NCBI GenBank assembly: GCA_963639765.1
Contig: CAVHXA010000030.1
Span: 1-20,491, forward strand
DNA: 20,491 nucleotides
Direction of reading: 5' to 3'
DNA from: CAVHXA01 sp963639765
Lineage (GTDB): Bacteria; Bacillota; Clostridia; Oscillospirales; Oscillospiraceae
Below, one piece after another: positions 15,060-20,491 of the stretch. The position numbers and the translations under genes are program-made. The notes beneath the pieces were generated by a model. The model saw only the letters and a list, made by a program, of their open reading frames with translations. It made no database searches and was not told where the DNA came from. Positions within the stretch are counted from its first letter, which is position 1. The number at the start of each line of letters is the position of its first letter.

Positions 15060-15479
15060 ATGGCGAAATTTACAATAGACGATTTCAAGGCTCCCGGCAT
15101 TATCGATTTTCAGGAAGGCGAGTCCATTGTTGAGCTCAAAGACAACGGCGCCTACTACATGAACAAAGAATCCGTGCCGTGCTATGTGGTTCTCACAAAC
15201 AAGCGCATCATCGTCTGCCGTGAACGAATGGAAAAAAAGGGTCTGTTCAAAAAGGTTGCCGTCCCCAGCAAGATTGTCGGCATCCCCTACGACAAAATCG
15301 CTTCGCTCAGCCGCTATAAGGTCGGCTCCGACGACAGCTTCATCAAGGTAACCGCCGTTGGCGGACGCGACGATCAGTTTGAGGCTTTTGCCGTACACGG
15401 CGTAAACGTAGGGCCCATGATGAACCGGATCATCGAGCTGGCCGGGCGCGAAGACATCAAGGTCAGCCGCACCTACTGA
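15060..15479 (+). CDS. Small bacterial PH-like-domain protein
   Basis: The product has 139 residues, with no signal peptide and no membrane segment. The ATG follows AAGGAGG by 8-9 bases. The sequence is mostly alternating beta-strand pattern, with the PH/GRAM-like hallmark VVLTNKRIIVC near residues 43-53, then IPYDKIASLSRY (about 75-86), SFIKVTAVGG (about 95-104) and a C-terminal amphipathic helix (about 116-130). This resembles the bPH family of cytosolic single-domain proteins, which often form rings; none of the visible residues indicates enzyme activity. It has its own near-consensus promoter, is divergent from the AbrB-like regulator, and could be its target. The function is unknown. Confidence 0.75.
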   Translation: MAKFTIDDFKAPGIIDFQEGESIVELKDNGAYYMNKESVPCYVVLTNKRIIVCRERMEKKGLFKKVAVPSKIVGIPYDKIASLSRYKVGSDDSFIKVTAVGGRDDQFEAFAVHGVNVGPMMNRIIELAGREDIKVSRTY

Positions 15480-15507
15480 GTTCACCTGCCTGCAGCGGGC
15501 CACATAG

Positions 15508-15536
15508 AAAAAGCCCCCCGGCCTTGAAAGGGCCGG
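15508..15536 (-). terminator. Terminator-like hairpin pointing to the minus strand
   Basis: The stem CCGGCC/GGCCGG (15518-15523 with 15531-15536) has a C-run and A5 (15508-15512) on its left, which read as GGGGC-U5 on the minus strand. No gene on the minus strand ends here. The -35 of the RNA promoter lies in its loop. It might stop an antisense transcript, or act on the plus strand as a weak hairpin for the upstream gene. Confidence 0.5.
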
Positions 15537-15553
15537 AAGCCGGATGGTATAAT
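15524..15553 (+). promoter_or_regulatory. Promoter of the putative structured RNA
   Basis: TTGAAA (15524-15529), an 18-bp spacer, then TATAAT (15548-15553) with TGG just before it (extended -10). Predicted start is near 15560. Confidence 0.7.
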
Positions 15554-15559
15554 AAAAGC

Positions 15560-15746
15560 AGATCAGGACCCTGTCGTTTTTAGCCGGGCGACTCAGTCCG
15601 TTATTGTGATAACAGAGGCGTCTTCGACAGAAGGCGCCTCAAAAAATATCTCTTTTTGTTCCTCAAAATCAAATACAACCACGCTTAGCGCGTCCGTCTT
15701 TCCCTTCATAGGGAACGCCCTTCGGGGCTGACAGACGCGCTTTTTT
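15560..15746 (+). ncRNA. Putative structured RNA of about 187 nt, family unknown
   Basis: The element has its own promoter and terminator and no plausible open frame. Hairpin 1: GGAC (15566-15569) with GTCC (15596-15599) and GTCG (15573-15576) with CGAC (15589-15592), separated by a 3x3 internal loop. Hairpin 2 starts at the next base: GTTAT/ATAAC (15600-15604 with 15609-15613), loop TGTG. Hairpin 3: an 11-bp stem with one G-U pair (15615-15625 with 15630-15640), loop GACA. A 46-nt, A/U-rich, apparently unpaired linker follows (15641-15686). The last element is the terminator, itself branched. I found no match to 6S RNA, SRP RNA, tmRNA, RNase P, T-box or the ZTP, THF and c-di-GMP riboswitches by eye. 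A leader or attenuator of the downstream lysozyme gene is the main alternative. Confidence 0.6.
15687..15746 (+). terminator. Branched intrinsic terminator of the putative RNA
   Basis: The closing stem AGCGCGTC/GACGCGCT (15687-15694 with 15734-15741) continues across one mismatch into GTC/GAC. It encloses two hairpins: TTCCC/GGGAA (15700-15704 with 15711-15715) and GCCC-TTCG-GGGC (15717-15728), the latter with a stable UUCG tetraloop. T6 (15741-15746) follows at once. Confidence 0.8.
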
Positions 15747-15768
15747 CATGCCCATCACACGAGGATAT

Positions 15769-15805
15769 GCGGCAGGCGGCAACAATACTTGCCTCCTGCT
15801 GCCGC
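15769..15805 (+). other. Hairpin in the leader of the lysozyme gene
   Basis: GCGGCAG (15769-15775) pairs with CTGCCGC (15799-15805), and GCAA/TTGC near the loop extends it with a bulge. It lies about 60 nt before the lysozyme start. No T-run follows. A -10-like TATGAT lies at 15825-15830 without a good -35. Confidence 0.4.
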
Positions 15806-15864
15806 GAGGCCGCAGAGCTGTGCATATGATTTTTGAAGAATAATTTTCAAGAGAGGACCACACC

Positions 15865-16626
15865 ATGAAACAGAAAATCCTGTCGATCATCCTGATGCTG
15901 TGCTGTCTGTTCAGTGTCGTATTCCTGTTCACGTTCCTGATTACAAACGCTCTTGCGGACGAAGCTGCTGTGTATTATTACTACAACGATACCTATATTT
16001 CCGCAGAGGATGCCGCAGAAATTCTAGAAGACCTTGTGCAGCAGCGGCAATACTGGGCATCCCGCCAGCAGGCCGCGCACGACATGGCAGAGGCCAGCCG
16101 GTTCCTGTACCCGGACGAAGCCGAGGATTCCCATTGTGTCCTGATGGCAAAGCTGGCATGGCACGAGGCCGCAGAACAGCTCAAGGCACTCACCCTGCCG
16201 GAGGAGCTTACCGCGCAGGAGGTTATCACGCGGTATCTACAGGACGAGCTTGGCCTCAACCGCGCCGTCGTCTGCGGTATCCTTGGAAACCTTTACGAAG
16301 AAAGCCACCTGTCTCCCGAAGCCCGCAGCGGGTCCAACTGTGTAGGAATCGCCCAGTGGACCGGCTCCCGCTATACGGACCTTACTCTGTTTTGTGCGGA
16401 AAGCGGCTACGAGGCCACATCCATGCAGGGACAGCTCGCGTTCCTTGTCTTCGAGCTGCAAAACGGCTACAGCCCCGTTTACGAGGCTCTGCTAGACATT
16501 GAAGACAGCGCGGCGGGCGCACAGGAGGCCGCAAAAATCTTCTGCCGCCGTTTCGAAATCCCGCTGAATACGGAATACCAGAGTACAAGACGCGCAGGTA
16601 ACGCGCTTGCATATTACAATTCATAA
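15865..16626 (+). CDS. Exported phage-tail-type lysozyme domain protein
   Basis: The product has 253 residues. The ATG follows GAGAGGA by about 6 bases. Residues 5-31 are a signal peptide or membrane anchor ending near NALA-DE. Residues 45-110 form an alpha-helical, possibly coiled-coil segment. Residues about 116-250 match the phage tail lysozyme (Phage_lysozyme2) pattern: GLNRAVVCGILGNLYEESHLSP, with catalytic-candidate Glu 145/146, then NCVGIAQWTGSRY (158-170), and QLAFLVFEL (190-198). The enzyme would cleave the glycan strand of peptidoglycan outside the membrane. Such domains occur in phage tails and also in integrative conjugative elements, where they open the wall for DNA transfer. No other phage or conjugation gene is visible here. 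folD follows after 20 bp, so the two are likely cotranscribed. Confidence 0.82.
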   Translation: MKQKILSIILMLCCLFSVVFLFTFLITNALADEAAVYYYYNDTYISAEDAAEILEDLVQQRQYWASRQQAAHDMAEASRFLYPDEAEDSHCVLMAKLAWHEAAEQLKALTLPEELTAQEVITRYLQDELGLNRAVVCGILGNLYEESHLSPEARSGSNCVGIAQWTGSRYTDLTLFCAESGYEATSMQGQLAFLVFELQNGYSPVYEALLDIEDSAAGAQEAAKIFCRRFEIPLNTEYQSTRRAGNALAYYNS

Positions 16627-16646
16627 TTTACAAGGAGGACTCCCCA

Positions 16647-17531
16647 ATGATTCTCAACTGCAAAGATTTCGCCGACCGCATGAACAACGCCGCCCGCCAG
16701 AACGTCCAGACCATATACGACCGCAAATTCCTTCCGGGGAAAATCCGTCTCGTCGTGATTCAGGCAGGAGACGACCCTGCCTCCTCCTCCTATATCGCGG
16801 GCAAGAGAAAGGACTGCGAGGCAGCCGGTATCGAGTTCGAGCTGCGCCGCTACCCGGAGACCGTCACCACCGAGGAGCTGCAGGCCGCCATCGGGAGCCT
16901 GAACGACGACAAAGAGGTAACCGCCGTTCTTATCCAGCTCCCGCTCCCGGACCACGTCGATAAATCCATTATTCAGGAGCTTGCGTGGACAAAGGACGCA
17001 GACGGTCTGGTCTATTCCAACGCCTATTCCCCCTGCGCGGATTCTATCACCGCCCCCTGCACCCCGCTTGGCATTGTCGCGTTTTTGAATGCTTATTTTC
17101 AAAACAAGGACAACGTAAACCCGCAGAGCTTCGCGGGGAAAACCTGCGTCATCATCGGACGGTCCGAGATTGTCGGCAGGCCGCTTGCCAACATGATGAG
17201 CATGTACGGAGCCACAGTCACCGTCTGCAACCGGACCACGCCCAACCTTGGCTGGTTCACACGCGGTGCGGACATCGTCGTTGTCGCGGCAGGCTGCCCC
17301 GGACTGCTCACGGCAGACATGGTAGCTCCGGGTGCTGTGGTCATCGATGTCGGCATCAACCGCACAGAGGACGGCAGGCTTGTCGGAGACGCAGACACCG
17401 AGGCCATTGCGAAGATTGCAGACATCACCCCCGTTCCCGGCGGAGTCGGTCTTCTGACCAGAGCCGCGCTTCTGCGCAACGTCTCCCATCTCGCCGCCCT
17501 GCAGGCATATCTCGAAGCGATAAAGGATTGA
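16647..17531 (+). CDS. folD: Methylenetetrahydrofolate dehydrogenase / methenyltetrahydrofolate cyclohydrolase FolD
   Basis: The product has 294 residues, a normal length. The ATG follows AAGGAGGA by about 7 bases. Key residues are Y49 and K53 (SYIAGKRK; K53 is the cyclohydrolase catalytic lysine), Q97 in QLPLP, D119 in KDADG, PCTPLG (137-142), nucleotide motif GRSEIVGRPLA (171-181), VIDVGIN, and TPVPGGVG (261-268). The enzyme converts 5,10-methylene-THF to methenyl-THF and then 10-formyl-THF in the cytosol, feeding purine and formyl-Met-tRNA synthesis. After GGVG the usual Pro is Leu (GGVGLLT), a small deviation. It is 20 bp downstream of an exported lysozyme gene, an unusual pairing for a one-carbon gene. 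Just past the stop the sequence becomes rearranged and AT-richer. Confidence 0.93.
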   Translation: MILNCKDFADRMNNAARQNVQTIYDRKFLPGKIRLVVIQAGDDPASSSYIAGKRKDCEAAGIEFELRRYPETVTTEELQAAIGSLNDDKEVTAVLIQLPLPDHVDKSIIQELAWTKDADGLVYSNAYSPCADSITAPCTPLGIVAFLNAYFQNKDNVNPQSFAGKTCVIIGRSEIVGRPLANMMSMYGATVTVCNRTTPNLGWFTRGADIVVVAAGCPGLLTADMVAPGAVVIDVGINRTEDGRLVGDADTEAIAKIADITPVPGGVGLLTRAALLRNVSHLAALQAYLEAIKD

Positions 17532-17536
17532 AAGGC

Positions 17537-17643
17537 CTGTTATGTTTCGTCAAGAGTTAAAACAAAAGTTTTAAGGCACCACCGCATAGCGCAAAACGCG
17601 CCAAAAAGTGATAGAATGGGTCCATGAATAAACAAATAAGCAT
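17537..17643. other. AT-rich junction segment, possible insertion-sequence end
   Basis: This segment holds an inverted repeat TTAAAAC/GTTTTAA, a -10-like TAGAAT and an ATG at 17623 followed by a short run (AATAAACAAATAAGCATA) that breaks into antisense of a solute-binding protein. This looks like the 5' end of some other gene or an insertion sequence cut by a rearrangement. I cannot name the element. Confidence 0.25.
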
Positions 17644-17870
17644 AATAACTTCATCCTCGTATGCCTGCGCATTGCCACCTGAGTAGTTAAATTTGTAGAA
17701 CAGATCAGTATAATCTCCTGCTGCGATAAACAATTGAAACTGCGTTGAATAAGCATCCGGAGAAACCGTGTTCCACTCCAACCGGACACCGGTTGCTTCT
17801 TCCAAAACGGACCATACGGGATACTCTTCATATGCATTTATTAAGCCTAACATATCCCTTGGTCGATTCA
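17644..17870 (-). pseudogene. Inverted N-terminal fragment of an extracellular solute-binding protein
   Basis: On the minus strand the frame reads YPVWSVLEEATGVRLEWN, FIAAGDYTDLF and QAYEDEVI, typical of the first lobe of LplA/family-1 type sugar or oligosaccharide-binding proteins. The plus-strand gene next door has the same sequence in the opposite direction: ITGIHLEIDTI, LLVASGEFPDIF and DAYENEVI. The fragment has lost its signal peptide and stops resembling the family right after EDEVI. It therefore looks like a paralogous gene piece left by an inversion or recombination, not a working gene. Confidence 0.65.
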
Positions 17871-17879
17871 TCAACAACA

Positions 17880-19334
17880 ATGACCATGTTTGCGACAGCG
17901 ACAACGCAGGTAATCAACGTTATTGAAAACCTGGAGCAACATCAAGGATACCTTGATGCCGAGGCTATTACGGGTATTCACCTGGAAATTGACACCATTC
18001 CCACTGATCAGGGAACGGAAAAACTTGCTTTGCTGGTAGCTTCCGGCGAATTTCCTGATATATTTCGTGGGGTTAGTTTTGCAAATGGAGATCTAGATGC
18101 ATATGAAAATGAAGTCATCATTGATTTGACCCCATATCTGGAAGAATATGCACCAAATTATAGCAATCTAATCCATTCCAGTTCCGCAATTGCTCAAAAT
18201 GTATGTACGGATGAAGGCTACCATCTTTCCTTTTATCGCGTGTACCAAGAAAACGGCAAATTTGATCAAGTAAGTGTCACTCAAGGCTTGCTTGTTCGTC
18301 AAGACTTGCTTGATAGTTTGAAATTGGATGCGCCGTCAAACATTACTGAGATTGAGAATGTACTGACGCAGTTTAAGCAACAGGCTGGTTTAAGCGATCC
18401 GATGTTGCTTCAAGGATCTATTACAACGATGGGCGATAGTTTAATTGGCGCATACGGGATCGGTTCTGCGTTCTACGTTAAGGAAGGGCAGGTTCTATAC
18501 GGACCCATGCAGTCAGAATTTAAGGACTACATGAAGTTGCTTAACAGATGGTATAACAACGGAATTTTAAACGCAGACTTCTACAGCTATTCGACAAATC
18601 CAAATGACGATGTCATTATCAGCAAGATTATTTCTGCTGACGGCGTGGGTCTGTATTTCGACTCAGCAAGCAATATGGAGACTCGCAATAATATTGCAGC
18701 TGATCAAGGCGTGGTATATGCAGGCCTTGCAAATCCGGTTGGCAGTGATGGGAAATACCACTTTGGACTGGACGCTGCAACTGTTAAAAGTGCAAGTTAT
18801 TATGTCTCCGCACGATGCGAAAATCCGGAGCTTGCGGTTGCATGGAATGACTTCTGGTATTCTGATCAGGGAATTCTGATTACAAATTATGGCCATGAGA
18901 ATATAACATTTACTTATGACGATGCCGGACAGCCACATTGGACTGATTATATCACAAATAATCCGGACGGCTGGAGTCAAGGCGTTTGCCGACAGGCCTA
19001 TTTGATGTATACGGTGCATGGCATTTGCATTAACGACAATGAATTGAATATGCTGGATGGTTCAGCCCGTCAGGCAGTTGATGTTTGGACGAGTTCTTCT
19101 GATCGTTCCTACCTTATGCCCAGTGTATCCTACACTTCCGATGAAAGTACGACAAGAGCTGGATATCTAAATGATATCGAGACACTCAACAGCGAAGTCC
19201 AGCTCAAAATGGTCGTAGGCGAACTTGATGTAGATGAATATTGGGAGTTTTATCAGCAGACTCTTCGTGAAATGCATATTGAGGAAGTCCTGGATATTAT
19301 GCAGGCTGCTTCTGATCGCTTCTATGACAGATGA
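17880..19334 (+). CDS. Extracellular solute-binding protein, 5'-truncated (no signal peptide)
   Basis: The family-like portion has about 484 residues from ATG 17880. The frame stays open up to TTG 17745, but those codons are the reverse strand of another solute-binding protein fragment, so the true 5' end appears lost. The start given is nominal, with no good ribosome binding site. Mature-type features are TMTMFATATTQVINVI at the start, GIHLEIDTIPTDQGTEKLALLVASGEFPDIF, YENEVIIDLTPYLEEYAP, a bi-lobed body and Trp/Tyr-rich C-terminal helices. The match is to ABC-type carbohydrate or peptide lipoprotein receptors (LplA-like). Without the lipoprotein signal it could not reach the cell surface, so it is probably a decaying gene. 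No permease genes lie beside it. Codons are visibly AT-richer than in genes to the left. Confidence 0.75.
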   Translation: MTMFATATTQVINVIENLEQHQGYLDAEAITGIHLEIDTIPTDQGTEKLALLVASGEFPDIFRGVSFANGDLDAYENEVIIDLTPYLEEYAPNYSNLIHSSSAIAQNVCTDEGYHLSFYRVYQENGKFDQVSVTQGLLVRQDLLDSLKLDAPSNITEIENVLTQFKQQAGLSDPMLLQGSITTMGDSLIGAYGIGSAFYVKEGQVLYGPMQSEFKDYMKLLNRWYNNGILNADFYSYSTNPNDDVIISKIISADGVGLYFDSASNMETRNNIAADQGVVYAGLANPVGSDGKYHFGLDAATVKSASYYVSARCENPELAVAWNDFWYSDQGILITNYGHENITFTYDDAGQPHWTDYITNNPDGWSQGVCRQAYLMYTVHGICINDNELNMLDGSARQAVDVWTSSSDRSYLMPSVSYTSDESTTRAGYLNDIETLNSEVQLKMVVGELDVDEYWEFYQQTLREMHIEEVLDIMQAASDRFYDR

Positions 19335-19339
19335 GTAAC

Positions 19340-19556
19340 AGTTGTGTTTCGCAAATGGGCTTCGCTGTGTAGTCTTCTAAAAAGCCTCTGACAACACCAC
19401 ACATCACCGCGAATCGCGGAACGATGTAATCTATACACGCAAGCGGCAAATACTTTATGAATCCGGCAAGCATTGATTTTTCATGCCTGATTTCAAGCCC
19501 TTTTACCAAAAGCTCTGCGGATCCGAAAGTGTTTACGGCTTCATTAAAATCAAATT
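19340..19556 (-). pseudogene. Unrecognised coding relic on the minus strand
   Basis: A frame on the minus strand reads as ordinary protein-like sequence (FGSAELLVKGLEIRHEKS, AGFIKYLPLACIDYIV, FAVMCGVVRGFLEDY). It has no start codon with a ribosome binding site and runs into antisense of the solute-binding protein gene before a stop. I do not recognise the family. It could be the leftover piece of a third gene, in line with the rearranged state of this area. The rest of 19335-19625 shows nothing else beyond an imperfect inverted repeat at 19585-19605. Confidence 0.22.
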
Positions 19557-19625
19557 TCTTATCTTAATTCTTTTGTCGAATTTCAAGTTTTATCAGATAT
19601 AACTTATAAATTTACAATTTCGCCA

Positions 19626-19654
19626 TTGAGATTCACCTGTAAATGTGCTATACT
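19626..19654 (+). promoter_or_regulatory. Promoter of the AAA_14/DUF4143-type ATPase gene
   Basis: TTGAGA (19626-19631), a 17-bp spacer, then TATACT (19649-19654). Predicted start near 19661 gives a short leader of about 25 nt containing AAAGGGGG. Confidence 0.75.
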
Positions 19655-19685
19655 ATGCTCGGCCACGGAAAGGGGGCAAAGCCTT

Positions 19686-20491
19686 ATGATCAAACGCGAA
19701 CTGTATATGAGCCGCATCCGCCCATTTATCGGAACGGAACTGATCAAGGTCATGACCGGTATCCGCCGCTGCGGAAAGTCGGTCATGTTGGAGCTGATCA
19801 AGCAGGAACTCACGGAATCCGGCGTCAACCCGGCGCAGTTCATCTCTATCAACTTTGAAGATATGAGCTATTCCCATCTGCAAACCGCACAGGCTCTACA
19901 TGACGAGATCACCGCAAGAGCCACAGAAATAGAGGGCAAAGTTTATCTGTTTTTTGATGAAATACATGAGGTCAAGGACTGGGAGAAGTGCATCAACTCT
20001 CTCCGCGTTTCGCTGGATTGCGACATCTACATCACCGGCTCCAATGCAAAGCTGCTGTCCGGTGAGCTTGCGACCTATTTGGGTGGTCGGTATGTGGAGT
20101 TTGTGATCTATCCGTTCTCATTCGGAGAGTTCATGGAGCTTTATCGTTCGATTGCGCCCGATGCGCCCATCCAGCAGTGTTTCCAAAAGTACCTGCTTGC
20201 CGGAGGTATGCCCTACCTCGCAAACCTCCGCTATGCGGATGCGCCGTCCAAGCAATATCTTCATGATCTGTTCAACTCTGTCCAGCTCAAGGACATCGTG
20301 AAGCGGAATAAAATCCGGGATGTTGATTTGCTGGAACGGATCATTGCCTATGTGATTGCCAATGCGGGAACGACCTTCTCTGCGACCTCGCTTGCGAAGT
20401 TCCTAAAAAATGAGCAACGCACCGTTGCCCCGGAAACAATCCTGAACTATATCAAATACTGCTGCGAGGCGTACCTGTTCTATCAGGTGAA
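19686..20491 (+). CDS. AAA_14/DUF4143-family ATP-binding protein (3' end outside window)
   Basis: The visible 268 residues start at ATG 19686, with AAAGGGGG about 11 bases upstream. Walker A is GIRRCGKS (25-32) and Walker B is YLFFDE (87-92). These are followed by the family signature TGSNAKLLSGELATYLGGRYVEF (about 117-139) and YPFSFGEF (142-149). The part after about residue 200 (LKDIVKRNKI, then TSLAKFLK) is the beginning of the DUF4143 winged-helix region. These proteins usually have about 400 residues and are common in gut anaerobes, often in variable genome islands. Their role is unclear; an archaeal-type ATPase coupled to a DNA-binding-like or nuclease-like tail is the usual description. 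The gene has its own promoter. The stop lies beyond the right edge. Confidence 0.85.
   Translation, partial: MIKRELYMSRIRPFIGTELIKVMTGIRRCGKSVMLELIKQELTESGVNPAQFISINFEDMSYSHLQTAQALHDEITARATEIEGKVYLFFDEIHEVKDWEKCINSLRVSLDCDIYITGSNAKLLSGELATYLGGRYVEFVIYPFSFGEFMELYRSIAPDAPIQQCFQKYLLAGGMPYLANLRYADAPSKQYLHDLFNSVQLKDIVKRNKIRDVDLLERIIAYVIANAGTTFSATSLAKFLKNEQRTVAPETILNYIKYCCEAYLFYQV

Noticed and set aside
15560..15864. T-box, ZTP, THF or c-di-GMP riboswitch before the lysozyme-folD pair
   Set aside because: The conserved T-box GGTGG-ACCGCG, the ZTP CCGCC-GGGC and the c-di-GMP core are all absent. Being upstream of folD is not enough to call a folate switch.
15669..15932. Minus-strand open frame of 87 codons over the RNA terminator and lysozyme start
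   Set aside because: Its codons cover the terminator stem and the signal-peptide coding region of the lysozyme gene; no start signal.
17555..17572. Terminator of folD at TTAAAAC-AAAA-GTTTTAA
   Set aside because: The arms are only A/T-rich with weak stability and no U-run follows; it may be part of a mobile-element end.
19340..19360. Right-hand copy of the GTTTCGTCAA sequence at 17545 as an insertion-sequence end
   Set aside because: The match (GTTTCGCAAA) is short and imperfect and is not an inverted copy, so it does not define an element.

Overview
The window looks like a chromosomal stretch from a GC-rich Gram-positive Clostridia, most likely of the Oscillospiraceae/Ruminococcaceae type. 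The basis is strong AGGAGG-type ribosome binding sites, TTG and GTG starts, SLH-domain surface proteins, an AbrB/SpoVT-type regulator with a zinc-ribbon tail, and RpoD-like promoters with 17-bp spacers. Genus assignment is inference. No rRNA, tRNA or CRISPR was found.

Region 1 (1-4740) concerns the cell envelope. It holds the end of a protein with QTEQPA(V/A) heptad repeats, an overlapping SLH/transglutaminase-like exported protein, and a membrane-anchored VanX/M15-type peptidase. Convergent to these, across a two-way terminator, is a membrane-anchored phosphodiester glycosidase. Region 2 (4765-10930) holds an Old-Yellow-Enzyme-type oxidoreductase, inorganic pyrophosphatase, a P-type-ATPase-shaped membrane protein without the catalytic motifs, and an RlmB/TrmH-family rRNA methyltransferase. 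Region 3 (10940-14290) is an apparent operon of ftsH, a thioredoxin reductase-like flavoprotein and thioredoxin, with a clear promoter and terminator. Region 4 (14290-15480) has an AbrB-family regulator divergent from a small PH-like-domain protein.

Region 5 (15480-17531) starts with a non-coding stretch. A promoter there, a string of hairpins and an intrinsic terminator define a probable RNA of about 187 nt that I cannot match to a known family. An exported phage-type lysozyme and folD follow. Region 6 (17532-20491) is AT-richer and rearranged: an inverted N-terminal fragment of one solute-binding protein lies head-to-head with a second solute-binding protein that has lost its signal peptide. 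A further gene relic and the start of an AAA_14/DUF4143-type ATPase follow.

The strongest leads are the structured RNA near 15560-15746, a dispersed imperfect-palindrome repeat (two clear copies and one degenerate copy), the apparently dead P-type ATPase, the thioredoxin reductase without an NADPH 2'-phosphate motif, and the inverted solute-binding-protein junction.
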